Source of the DNA: Bufo bufo
Taxonomy: Eukaryota > Chordata > Amphibia > Anura > Bufonidae
DNA length: 64,000 nucleotides
Direction of reading: 5' to 3'
NCBI RefSeq assembly: GCF_905171765.1
Contig: NC_053392.1
Coordinates: forward strand, 399,246,119 to 399,310,118
The notes under the pieces were generated by a model, which made no database searches, was not told where the DNA came from, and saw only the letters and a program-made list of their open reading frames with translations. The position numbers were made by a program, and so were the translations under genes. Numbering within the stretch: the first letter of the stretch is position 1; every line of letters starts with the position of its first letter. Positions 31,825-42,500 of the stretch are shown piece after piece.

Positions 31825-32864
31825 CCTTACTGGGTAAGCCAAAGCAGGATTTCTGGCCTTAATGTGACAATCACTTATGCACGTGTAATCACAGATGTGC
31901 AGTATATCAGAGGGTTTTTTCACCCCAGTAAGAAAAAAGGTGTATTTCTGGCCTTAATGTGACAATCACTTATGAACGTGTAATCAGAGATATGCAGTAT
32001 ATCAGAGGGTTTTTTCACCCCAGTAAAAAAAAAAACGGTATTTCTGGCCTTAATGTGACAATCACTTATGCACGTGTAATCACAGATGTGCAGTATATCA
32101 GAGGGATTTTTCACCCCAGTAAAAAAAAAGCTGTATTTCTGGCCTTAATGTGACAATCACTTATGCACGTGTAATCACAGATGTGCAGTATATCAGAGGG
32201 TTTTTTCAACCCAGTAACCAAAAAGCTGTATTTCTGTCCTAAATGTGACAGTCACTTATGCTTGTCTAATCCCAGATGTGCAGTATATTAGAGGGTTTTT
32301 TCACCCCAGTATGCCAAAGCTGTATTTCTGGACTTGCAGATAGCCTATGCGGGTGCACTATCGTTGCATAAAATATCAGGTATTGATATTGATGAAATGA
32401 AGAAAAAAAAGTTTGTTTTCAGCAGTAGTTGGCTACGGGCAGGCTTAAAAAAATTGTGCATTGCACCCACAAAACACTTTTTCTATAGATCGCTGAGTAC
32501 ATAAACCAGTTCTTGATAAGATCGCTCCCTGATCTCTCCCTCACAGCAGCTGCAGCCTCTCCCTACACTAATCCGAGCAGAGTGACGGGCGGTGCTACGT
32601 GACTCCAGCTTAAGAGGCTGTGTCACATGCTGCAGTTGGCCAATCACAGCCATGCCAATAGTAGGCATGGCTGTGATGGACTTTTGGGGCCAGTAGTATG
32701 ACGCTTGTTGATTGGTTGCTTTGCAGCCTTTCAAAAAGCGCCATAAAAATTGCTGAACACCGAACCCAAACTTTTACGTAAATGTTCGGGTTCGGGTCCG
32801 GGTGCCAAAAAACCTAAAGTTTGGTACAAACTCGAACTTTACAGTTCGGGTTCGCTCAACTCTA
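31825..32864 (-). mobile_element. hAT 5' terminal fragment (inverted)
   Basis: Read on the minus strand it starts TAGAGTTGAGCGAACCCGAA at 32864 and continues through a CCCGAAC-rich zone, GGCTGCAAAGCAACCAATCA, an imperfect ATGGCTGTGATTGGCC block and a GTGACGT-bearing stretch, closely parallel to 45745-46100. It then runs into a 95-bp tandem array and is cut at 31825. It holds no transposase coding. Confidence 0.85.
31847..32335. repeat. 95-bp tandem array inside the hAT fragment, about 5 copies
   Basis: The unit contains GGCCTTAATGTGACAATCAC, TTATGCACGTGTAATCACAG and AGAGGGTTTTTTCACCCCAG. Successive copies start 95-96 bp apart. The last one or two are more diverged, and an A-run in each unit varies in length. 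Confidence 0.9.
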
Positions 32865-33930
32865 AGAATGAGTGCTACACCTTTCCAGTCGAATACGCTG
32901 AGAGGCTGATGAAAAAGATCCTGGTTCTCTTTGTAATGATTGGGTGCAGTCGGAAAAAGCCTGCATGTCAGTCCACTTGGTATATCTGATGTGCCTGTAG
33001 AGCAAAAGCACCTGGGTGAGAACAACTGGCTGATGTAAATGTGGCATGGGGATGGGGAAAGGTGGATTGTGCAGAATGACAGATTTTACTGTCATTACTG
33101 GTGAACTTCCTGGGGTGGAGATGAAGCCCCAGGAAGGAAGATTGAGCTTCTGTGAGGAATATGAAGCCCGCTGTGGGGTAACTAAGCCCACCACCGAGTC
33201 CTTGAGGGCCAGGCAGAAAGTTGGGTATCTCGGCCAATGGTCTTCAAATTAATTGACATGATAAGCTTACTAAATGTTTGCAAGACCCATTTAAACACAG
33301 TTTTAAACCTCTGGCCCAGGATGTATGGCCCCTGCTGGGATGGATCGGCAGTCTACCGCCTGCTTTTTCCTTCCGCAAACTCTAGGAGCCAAGATCCAGG
33401 CATTGGTAAAACCTCCGTTTGGAACCCGAGGCTGCAAAACTCTGCCCTAGACACAGCGTCTGCTGATGCTCCATAAGGGTGCAATTTCAGATTTCCTCCT
33501 CCGATGGCAAATTAGAACCTTACCTCTTTGAGCTTGCTTTAAAAATCAACATGTGCCCTGCTATAAGGAGACGGTTCCCAAGCACCGTCTCCCTCCATTC
33601 TCCAATCCCCACCCGTTCGGGGTCACTGGGGGGAAAAACACCACTAGTTCCCGGAGACAAGGAACTCTGGTGTGGGCTCAGCGACTGCTAGGGTCCCATT
33701 CCATTTCCAGGAGAAGATTACAGGGTTTGTGCAGAAGGAATATATTGATGTCCTCATGACAGGTCATCAATATCTGATAGGCGGGGGTCTGACAACCCAG
33801 CTGATCAGCGGTTTGAAGAGGTGACGCTCCATGCGAGAGCTGCTTCCTCTTCATTACACTCAGCGGCGACTCCTTTGCAGTGGTGGCATTCAAGTGAATA
33901 GGGCGAGTACTTGTGATTACACTTCACTTC
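32865..33930. other. Unassigned flank left of the retroviral LTR
   Basis: No domain-bearing ORF is seen. The part at 33755-33850 (GGTCATCAATATCTGATAGG, then GCTGATCAGCGGTTTGAAG) is another copy of the dispersed block found at 15795-15890 and 29965-30050. The five bases before the LTR are ACTTC; their partner would lie beyond the window. Confidence 0.4.
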
Positions 33931-34232
33931 TGTTGTGCATTTTCATAAGTGTACAATGTATCTGATGATACTATATTCAATATGGATGATCATTGCCTTT
34001 AACAGCATGTGATCAGCATGAACCTGGAAAAAACCAAGATGGGTTCATAGCAAGTTCAATGTGTTAAAAGTGAATATCTAGAGAAGACTATACTTTTATT
34101 ATTGTTTAGAGACATGGATTTATCTACACTGGTTTCTCTAAACTTGTCTGTCTGAGGAACAATGGGTGTTTCATGGCTAAACCATGATCTGATAAGAGAC
34201 GTCCATAAAACACATCTGGTGTGGAACAGATA

Positions 34233-34442
34233 CAGTGGGGGAAATAATTATTTGACCCCTCACTGATTTTGTAAGTTTGTCCAATGACAAAGAAATGAAA
34301 AGTCTCAGAACAGTATCATTTCAATGGTAGGTTTATTGTAACAGTGGCAGATAGCACATCAAAAGGAAAATCGAAAAAATAACTTTAAATAAAAGATAGC
34401 AACTGATTTGCATTTCATTGAGTGAAATAAGTATTTGAACCC
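34233..34442. repeat. Tc1 left inverted repeat (210 bp)
   Basis: It pairs with 35637-35846 over its full length. Reading both by eye I find no mismatch. The inner boundary is GTATTTGAACCC. Confidence 0.9.
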
Positions 34443-34458
34443 TCTAACAAAAAAAGAC

Positions 34459-35481
34459 TTAATACTTGGTGGAAAAACCCTTGTTTGCAAGCACAGAGGT
34501 CAAACGTTTCTTGTAATTGATGACCAAGTTTGCGCACATTTTAGGAGGAATGTTGGTCCACTCCTCTTTGCAGATCATCTCTAAATCCCTAAGGTTTCGA
34601 GGCTGTCTCTGTGCAACTCTGAGCTTGAGCTCCCTCCATAGGTTTTCGATTGGATTAAGGTCCGGAGACTGACTAGGCCACTCCATGACCTTAATGTGCT
34701 TCTTCTTGAGCCACTCCTTTGTTGCCTTTGCTGTATGTTTTGGGTCATTGTCGTGCTGGAACACCCATCCACGACCCATTTTCAGTTTCCTGGCAGAGGG
34801 AAGGAGGTTGTCGCTCAGGATTTCACGATACATGGCTCCGTCCATTTTCCCGTTTATGCGAATAAGTTGTCCTGTGCCCTTAGCAGAAAAACACCCCCAA
34901 AGCAAAATGTTTCCACCCCCATGCTTGACGGTAGGGACGGTGTTTTGGGGGTCATAGGCAGCATTTTTCTTCCTCCAAACACAGCGAGTTGAGTTAATGC
35001 CAAAGAGCTCTATTTTGGTCTCATCAGACCACAGCACCTTCTCCCAGTCACTCTCTGAATCATTTAGGTGTTCATTGGCAAACTTCAGACGGGCCTGCAC
35101 ATGTGCCTTCCTGAGCAGGGGGACCTTGCGAGCCCTGCAGGATTTTAATCCATTGCGGTGTAATGTGTTTCCAATGGTTTTCTTGGTGACTGTGGTCCCT
35201 GCTAATTTGAGGTCATTAACTAACTCCTCCCGTGTAGTTCTAGGATGCTTTTTCACCTTTCTCAGAACCATTGACACCCCACGAGGTGAGATCTTGCGTG
35301 GAGCCCCAGAGCGAGGTCGATTGATGGTCATTTTGTGCTCCTTCCATTTTCGAACAATCGCACCAACAGTTGTCACCTTCTCTCCCAGCTTCTTGCTAAT
35401 GGTTTTGTAGCCCATTCCAGCCTTGTGCAGGTCTACAATTTTGTCTCTGACATCCTTGGACAGCTCTTTGGTCTTTCCCAT
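34459..35481 (-). CDS. Tc1-like DD34E transposase, intact
   Basis: A 340-residue cut-and-paste transposase that acts in the nucleus on the element's own inverted repeats and inserts at TA. The N-terminal paired-like DNA-binding region comprises two helix-turn-helix units (about residues 8-50 and 70-110), joined by the GRPR-type linker [11 protein letters not shown]. The catalytic domain shows D in [12 protein letters not shown] near 153, D in [11 protein letters not shown] near 244 and E in [11 protein letters not shown] near 279. The second D and the E are separated by 34 residues, which defines the DD34E Tc1 group. A glycine-rich box ([13 protein letters not shown]) lies near 188. The ATG at 35481 gives the family start MGKTKEL. 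The length is normal and no frame break or stop is present. Confidence 0.96.
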   Translation of the reverse strand: MGKTKELSKDVRDKIVDLHKAGMGYKTISKKLGEKVTTVGAIVRKWKEHKMTINRPRSGAPRKISPRGVSMVLRKVKKHPRTTREELVNDLKLAGTTVTKKTIGNTLHRNGLKSCRARKVPLLRKAHVQARLKFANEHLNDSESDWEKVLWSDETKIELFGINSTRCVWRKKNAAYDPQNTVPTVKHGGGNILLWGCFSAKGTGQLIRINGKMDGAMYREILSDNLLPSARKLKMGRGWVFQHDNDPKHTAKATKEWLKKKHIKVMEWPSQSPDLNPIENLWRELKLRVAQRQPRNLRDLEMICKEEWTNIPPKMCANLVINYKKRLTSVLANKGFSTKY

Positions 35482-35636
35482 GTTGGAGAGTTTGGAGTCT
35501 GCTTGATTGATTGATTCTGTGGACAGGTGTCTTTTATACAGGTGACTAGTTAAGACAGGTGTCCTTAATGAGGGTGACTAATTGAGTAGAAGTGTCTAAC
35601 CACTCTGTGGGAGCCAGAACTCTTAATGGTTGGTAG

Positions 35637-35846
35637 GGGTTCAAATACTTATTTCACTCAATGAAATGCAAATCAGTTGCTATCTTTTATTTAAAGTTAT
35701 TTTTTCGATTTTCCTTTTGATGTGCTATCTGCCACTGTTACAATAAACCTACCATTGAAATGATACTGTTCTGAGACTTTTCATTTCTTTGTCATTGGAC
35801 AAACTTACAAAATCAGTGAGGGGTCAAATAATTATTTCCCCCACTG
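35637..35846. repeat. Tc1 right inverted repeat (210 bp)
   Basis: Inverted complement of 34233-34442, starting GGGTTCAAATAC and ending CCCCCACTG at the TA junction. The transposase start codon lies 155 bases inside it, so the promoter is probably in or next to this repeat. Confidence 0.9.
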
Positions 35847-37350
35847 TATCTATTCATATATTCACATATAGATATATATATATTCCTGTGTGCATTTATT
35901 TAGCGTTTGAACTTGTTAATGATTCATATATACTATGCAATATTTATGTATTATAACCAAATATTATTAATGTATCTTTATATGTCTGTATCTCACTGAG
36001 AGGATATATTCTAGGGGATATAGAAAGTGTATTTAAGTGGAAATTTCTTAAATAGGGTTTATTTTAGAGGAGCTGATGTTATTTCAAACATCATCACTCA
36101 ATCGCTGAGACAGTTAAGATACAGAAACCAGAAGAACCCTTATCTGCCCCATAAATTCAGGGATTAGGAAAACTTCTGATACCGCCAGTCAGTCTGAGCA
36201 AAGTGTCAGAAAGAGTCCCTCCTAATTGATTTGAGGTGGGAAAGATCAGAGTTTAAGTAGTAATAAAACAATCTATATATTGTGTTAATTCTTAAAATAT
36301 TCAAAATTGTTATATGATACAACAGTGCCATCAAGTGGTAGATGGGCAGAAGTTTCTGAGGAATGTCAATTAGATGACATCATCCCCATGTTTAACATAC
36401 GTCACACCCACCTTATCTAATTGGTAATCCCTAATCCAAGAGGGGATGGGCATAGATAAGGATTGGGATATCTGATCCAGTTTTGGGAGATCAGGACACT
36501 TCACAAACTTCACAAAAAGAAAAACTTTACAAGGACTTCTTCACAAGGAACATTTCACAAAGATTCATTCATCAGCATCACTTCACACGTCAGGAACATA
36601 CTGCAGGACGGGACATATCTAAATCTTGGAAAGCTGGGTCCATTCTAAAAGTTCTTTATCCCAAAGCCAGGGGTAATGTATAATCTATTTCATTTGCAGT
36701 AATTATAAATCGCTCCAATTGGCATATAGTTGAGACCCCATTATTAGTGGGTCAATAGTGTTAAAACAATAATTTTATGGGAAATTTTAATGAACGTGCA
36801 CATCATTAGAATTCCTGTAATATTGATATCAGAGTAGAATCTCTGATCGGATATTATTATCCGTAGTTAGGCCAACGGGCGTATTTATAAGGTGTCTCTT
36901 ACTGCCATATTCTTTGATTGAGCATAAGGGATTTTCCACAGATTCATTTCTATTGTTTTGTTGTTATTGTTACATTATAATATTTTAATAATCGGTAATA
37001 ATTTGATAATAATTTGAATAACATTGTATTGTACTTGGTGTAGTAAATTAAGTGAGCCCGGCGTAAACGGCGGAGCATCATCTTGTGGTCAATTTTGATG
37101 TTATCCTTGTATTCATTTGTATGCCATTTTTACTGCATGTATTTATTTGTAATAAATTATATTTTATATAATTAATTGCACCCTGTTTCATTATCTGCAC
37201 AAATTAACTTTAGATCTCATCAATAAAAGAACTGGCGTTTATATGTCCGCCAATAAAAATTTTAATTTTTAATTTTTCATATTTCATAAAAATATGAAAT
37301 CATAATTTTTATGATTTCATATCTTATATGAAATAAATACCCGACATATT

Positions 37351-37368
37351 TGGAGGTCCCACCGAGAT
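37351..37368 (+). promoter_or_regulatory. Primer binding site for tRNA-Gln(UUG)
   Basis: TGGAGGTCCCACCGAGAT is the exact complement of the 3' end (with CCA) expected for vertebrate tRNA-Gln(UUG). It lies four bases after the LTR end, as needed for minus-strand priming. The match comes from remembered tRNA sequence and was not searched. Confidence 0.85.
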
Positions 37369-37471
37369 TGATTGAGATATTTCTATAACCAATTTGTGCA
37401 ATTAGTGAAAATATTCCTTAATCCTTATTGGCAAGTCAAATTGTTATTGTTATTGATTATTGATCAAAATC

Positions 37472-39340
37472 ATGAGTGTAACAGGCAGCGACCCAGGTAA
37501 TGGCCAGGTTTTAGCAGATAGTCCATCTGACCCAGGAAAGATAATCCCTAAGGTTATCAAGTATATTTATTCCCGTTTGAAGTTAGATAAAAATATAGAT
37601 GAATGGACTAATGAGCTACTGGAAAGAGCCTATGAAGAACGTGGAGATATATGGAAGTTAGGTAGCATGGTTGATAGATACCTGACATATATGGATTTGG
37701 CAACTGATAATACCAAGAGGGACCAACACCTCTTATGTGCATTGCCACCTGTTTTGTATGCATTGTTGGCGGTCAGTACCCTTTCCAAAGATAGGTATGA
37801 GTCTATAATGGCTACAAAAAAATATGTATCCAAGATGGAATCAGAACTACAATCCGCAGAAGCGAAGATCAAAGACTTAGAATACAACCTTAGTCACAGC
37901 CATGACGCATACCAAAAGGCAAAAAGTGATTTAGAGGATTTTTATCTCCAGTATTTAAAAATTAAACAGACAGATGGATCAGCCCATAATATAGTCAATG
38001 CTGAAAGGGATCCATCTAACGCTGTGGGATATCCTGACCCTCCATGTCTTACTCCCCACTATCCAGATATGCCATCACATGTTCCCCTGAGAAGAGATGT
38101 TAGGGTTAAATCACCTGTGCCGTATAAGTCTCATGAAAGTTGTGAAAGTGCATGTGAGTTTGACAGTGGTGTAGGGAAGCATGTGACTTATTCCTTGCCA
38201 CAGGATCAAAGGCGACCAACATATGCTGAGGTGGTTTCTAGGAATAAAAATTCCCAATATTCAGATAAGGATCAGAGCTCCTCCAGCATAATTAAGTTTT
38301 TGAATACTACAGTATCCAAATTTTCCAAGAAAGGTTCTTCTCAGATAGCCAATCACTTGGAACTGTATGAATCCACTATGGATTCTTTAAAATTATACTC
38401 TGATGCTGACAGGATCAGATTCCTTCCATGGGCATTTGATGATAAGTATCGTCATTACTTTACCTCATTTGGGGAGAGAGGCATTCAAGATTGGCCAAGT
38501 GTTTTGCATGAGGTTAAATTGGAATTCGGACCGTACCGAACCACCACTGCTGCAAAACGGGACATATATAGCCTTACGTGTAGACCCAATCAGAGTCCCA
38601 GTGAATTCCTCTCTGTCCTCAAAAATGCCTATGGGTTGGCATATAGATCCCCAAAATGGGAATCTGAAGAATTCAAACAGTTATTCTATGACGCTATGCC
38701 AACCCAGATCAAATTTAACTTAGCCAGAGATCTGGATATTGATGCCCCCTTGGATTGGTTGGTGACGGCTGCCACCACGCTGTATAATATCAGTGAGTGC
38801 CATGCAACAGAGGAGAGAAGGTTTAAAAAATCTCCAGAGCAAAAGGTAGCTGAAGCTAAGGTAAACCCTAGCTTGGGATTTGAAAGCCAGCCACGAAGGT
38901 TCCCTCAGTCTACAGGACCTGCTCAACAAGCCCAGCAACAACAGGTAGGACCGCCCAAACAGACCAAACCCCAAAATACTAATGGATCAGAGGGGAATAA
39001 TTCAGGTAATGGGAGGTCTAACTACCGTCCCTATTACAATAGAGGCCCCCAGGGATACGGGCCCTATAATTATAGGAATTATCAGGGTTATAGGCGCTGG
39101 GATAATAGACCCAGACAACAGAGGGAAGATAGGCAGGAATCCTCAAATTCACCCAGGAGTAGGTCACCTACCAATAACCAGGGTGCTCAGCAAAACCAAA
39201 ATGTGCCCAGACCAAACAGGTTTGATCAGCTGGCAGAACAAGTGGCCAAGTTGAGCGACATTGTGAGAAAGTTGGTATCTCCAGGAAAACAGCCTGAGCC
39301 TTTTTTAGGGGCAACTCCAGGTCCCAGCTCAACATCATAA
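37472..39340 (+). CDS. gag: Gag-like structural polyprotein of the retrovirus-like element
   Basis: From the ATG at 37472 (MSVTGSDPG) the protein is 622 residues. The N-terminal third is charged with a coiled-coil stretch (about residues 110-165). The middle has a capsid-like segment with LPWAFDDKYRHYFTSFGE near 320 and a region around CRPNQSPSEFLSVLKNAYG near 370 that resembles the capsid major-homology region. The C-terminus (about 480-570) is rich in Asn, Tyr, Gly, Gln and Arg. It has no CCHC zinc knuckle, so RNA binding probably uses basic and aromatic residues, as in foamy viruses. There is no N-terminal myristoylation glycine. The frame is intact and ends at TAA 39338-39340. A slippery heptamer lies 37 bases before the end. 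Confidence 0.85.
   Translation: MSVTGSDPGNGQVLADSPSDPGKIIPKVIKYIYSRLKLDKNIDEWTNELLERAYEERGDIWKLGSMVDRYLTYMDLATDNTKRDQHLLCALPPVLYALLAVSTLSKDRYESIMATKKYVSKMESELQSAEAKIKDLEYNLSHSHDAYQKAKSDLEDFYLQYLKIKQTDGSAHNIVNAERDPSNAVGYPDPPCLTPHYPDMPSHVPLRRDVRVKSPVPYKSHESCESACEFDSGVGKHVTYSLPQDQRRPTYAEVVSRNKNSQYSDKDQSSSSIIKFLNTTVSKFSKKGSSQIANHLELYESTMDSLKLYSDADRIRFLPWAFDDKYRHYFTSFGERGIQDWPSVLHEVKLEFGPYRTTTAAKRDIYSLTCRPNQSPSEFLSVLKNAYGLAYRSPKWESEEFKQLFYDAMPTQIKFNLARDLDIDAPLDWLVTAATTLYNISECHATEERRFKKSPEQKVAEAKVNPSLGFESQPRRFPQSTGPAQQAQQQQVGPPKQTKPQNTNGSEGNNSGNGRSNYRPYYNRGPQGYGPYNYRNYQGYRRWDNRPRQQREDRQESSNSPRSRSPTNNQGAQQNQNVPRPNRFDQLAEQVAKLSDIVRKLVSPGKQPEPFLGATPGPSSTS
37494..37499 (+). promoter_or_regulatory. Candidate splice donor in early gag
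   Basis: CAG|GTAATG with GT at 37497-37498 is a near-consensus donor 25 nt after the gag ATG. Some retroviruses place the major donor in this way. It pairs conceptually with the acceptor at 45113-45114. Confidence 0.4.
39301..39307 (+). promoter_or_regulatory. -1 ribosomal slippery heptamer (T TTT TTA)
   Basis: TTTTTTA is in the exact gag phase (third base of a Pro codon, then TTT TTA), the X XXY YYZ arrangement used for gag-pol -1 frameshifting. The -1 frame is open from here, past the gag stop, to the G-run at 39612, and joins the protease region. A downstream stimulatory structure was not established. Confidence 0.75.
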
Positions 39341-39584
39341 AACAAATTGGGCCGGGTCAGAACACAGGCCACTGTAAGGATATTAAGTTGATTGTGGTAG
39401 AATCTGATGTGATTCCTAATTCTATATTTCCTTGCAGTACCTCTGACCCTGAAATTAGGGCCAGAGGGGAAATGTCTAATATGTCATTTGTCTTGCAGTC
39501 TAATGATGTCAATTCATATGACCAGAAGTCTATTCCAGTGTGTAATCCCATCATTCCAGCATCTAGCCATGAGCCAGCTGTGAC

Positions 39585-42500
39585 TTGTGGTGTCACACAG
39601 CTTGTCCCAAAGGGGGGGGGGCTGACGCTGCTCCTCCAGCTTGTCCTGAGAGACTCAGGAATGCAGAGGTCACGGAGCTGCAAAGAGGTCAACCTCTCAG
39701 ACAGCAGATGGGTAAACGTCCTAACTTTCTCTGTGATTTGTTCCAGGTGGATGGCAGATACTTTGTGGAGATATATCTCCAAAATGAACTTATCGGACCA
39801 ATCAAAGGATTAATAGACACTGGATCACAAGCCACCATTTTATCTATCAGTTATTTCCAAAAGACTTTGAATTTAACATCAAAGAAGCCACGATTAAGGT
39901 CATTTGATGGATCTTTGATAAGTGTAGGTGGAGATGCCTTACAGGTAAAAGGAACATCCTGGTTGACATTTAAGATTGGCAAGAAAACAATTAGACATCC
40001 AACATTGATTGTGGATCTTCCATATGATCGGATGATCATAGGAATCGATTTATTAAAAAGATTGAGTCCCATAATTGATTTTATTAATGAAGCAGTATGG
40101 ACTCAGGTGAAGGCACCCATTGCCTATGAATACTCTTGCAACACACAAGCACAACACAGTTGTCATGTGATTGAAGAGAAACCTAGCTCTATTGAAGTGC
40201 ATTTCAGAAACAATCAAACACCGGAGGTCACAATCCTGAAGAATGGTAAGCCCGAGGAAGATGTCAATGATGCCGCTCACATCATTACCATCCAGAGGGA
40301 TAAAATCAAAAAGGTAACTCTGGATGATGATATATTAACCATTTCTCTTGAAAGGGGTAATCACGAAGTCGCGGACCTGACAAGGCACATTCAATCGATG
40401 GTACGGATTAAAAAGGTCAATGACAATTTATTGATTCCCGTACAGGTAAACAATATAGCCCGGGTGAAATTTGCCAAGTTGGATTTGAAATCCGAAGCAA
40501 GTTACATAAGCCTAGGACTCTTGAAACAGATCACCAATCCTAAAATGATTAAAAGTTTCTCTCCACAGGACCAATGGGTTCATGATCTGGATGGAGATTC
40601 CCAAAGTCATAATGTGGTTGCAAGATGCGTTTTGTCTATCTCCATAGGAAACAAAACTACGGAGCACGTTTTCATCGTGATAAATGAACCACGGTATCAA
40701 ATGTATATAGGTAATGACCTTCTGCACCGATTTGCCGTACAAATCGACCTGGTGAATAACACCTTATGGTCCAGATTGCCAGGAAACCCAGAGGGATTCC
40801 AGGATATAGAACAAGCCTTACGATGGGGACAACAGATGCCCTATGCTGTAAGTATCATGGTTGCTGAGAAAGTTGAAATTCCTGAAGGATGCAACCCATT
40901 TCTTCTACCCATTAAAGTAAAGAGGGGACAGAAGCTGAAGAACACAGACGCGTTAATCTGTTTATCCAACAGAATACAGCAACTCGGCCTAAAGGTAAAG
41001 CCTACTCCCCTGATCAATATCCATCAGGATCCGTTACATGTGGTAATTCATAACATGGTTTCCCATAGCATATCCCTACAAAAGGACACCGTAATTGGTT
41101 TGGCTATGGATTCGGAATACTACACATTTGGATTCCAAAATGATGTTATTGGAATAATTCCTGATGAATACCTGACAGAGGAACAAACAGTGGAACAACA
41201 TTTTTCCTCAACCCCTGAGGGGTTATTTAACATCCACTCTGTTTATCCTTTCAGCTCTGAAGAAGGTACATGCCACATCGAAGAATCATCATTGGTTTTC
41301 AACCATGAGATCGATGAAAAAGAGTATGAATCGTACCAGCAAGGAAAGGATAAGGTATGCTACACCCAGAACGATTTAACTAGTGAGCTTGAAGAAGCTT
41401 ACGAGTTAAGTCAGCCTGAGATTTTCCCAGAATTTCAGGAGCGGGTGGAAGAACAAATCTCCATGGCTGACGCATGCTCCGACGAGTCGAAGCGTCAACG
41501 GCTAAAGGAGCTCTACGCAGTGTTCCAGGAGATGTTCGCCAAGGATTCTTATGACTGTGGGGAAACAGACCTACACGTTGCAAGAATCCAGACAGATCCC
41601 GATGCACCCCCTGTTTTTGTAAAACAATACCGACTTCCGCTGGCGGCTTACGAGTCACTATCGGAAATCATCAAAAACTTGGAGAAGAAGGGTATCATCC
41701 GTCCAGTACACAGTTCATTCAATCATCCGATACTTGGAGTCCTCAAACCTAATGGTCAATTTCGTCTCTGCTCGGACCTAAGACAGTTAAACAAACGTGT
41801 TTACATGTCCGGATGGCCCGTGCCATACATTGACCAGTGTTTGGCACAAATACAAGGATCCAAAATCTTCACTGCCCTTGACTGTGCACAAGGATATTTG
41901 ACGATTAAGGTAGATGAAAGGGATCAGTACAAACTGGCCTTTACATTTGGCAAACGACAGTATGCGTGGACCCGACTGCCCTTCGGGTACATAAATGCAG
42001 GCCATGAGTTTGCAGTGTTCATGCATAAGGCAATGCCTGATGCCACTGAACGAGGTACCTTATCCTATGTGGATGACATCCTGATAAAAAGTACAACTTT
42101 TGTGGAACATATTCAGGAGTTGAGGCATGTACTAACCCAGCTGAGGAAAGCAGGTGTAAAACTTTCTTTGCAAAAGGCTCAATGGTGCCGAACCAAGGTT
42201 AATTTCCTAGGTCATGAAGTCACTGCGGATGGAATTAACCCACAGAAAAAGAAGGTGGAAGCAGTGACCAAGACAAAATCTCCTACAAATCTCAAAGAGT
42301 TGAGATCATTCCTGGGCATGATGAACTACTCACGTAAGTTCATAGATAATTATGCCGAAATTACAAAACCTCTTTTACAGTTGCTAAAGAAAGGAGTAAA
42401 ATGGGAATGGAGTGAGCGTCATGAGCAAGCTGTAACCGGGCTCAAGGCCAAACTTATCCAGGCTCCATGCCTTGCTTATCCAGAAGGGGGAAAACCTTTC

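Larger units (their letters stand above)
34233..35846 (-). mobile_element. Tc1-like transposon, structurally intact
   Basis: The 1614-bp element begins CAGTGGGGGAAATAATTATT and ends with its complement. It is flanked by TA at 34231-34232 and 35847-35848. The 3' LTR at 63721-63736 shows the uninterrupted site GAACAGATATCTATTC. It has 210-bp inverted repeats that appear perfect by eye and a full-length DD34E transposase on the minus strand. Perfect ends plus an open catalytic ORF mark a very recent, possibly autonomous copy. Confidence 0.95.
33931..37346 (+). repeat. 5' LTR (about 1.8 kb without the Tc1)
   Basis: It begins TGTTGTGCATTTTC and ends ...ACCCGACA, keeping TG...CA ends, four bases before the primer site. 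It is split at a TA by the Tc1 element into 33931-34232 and 35849-37346. AATAAA at 37151-37156 is a candidate poly(A) signal. The last 80 bases before the end (37270-37335) contain overlapping AT-rich hairpins built on CATATTTC/GAAATATG and AAATCATAATTTTTATGATT. The LTR is long for a vertebrate retrovirus. Confidence 0.88.
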
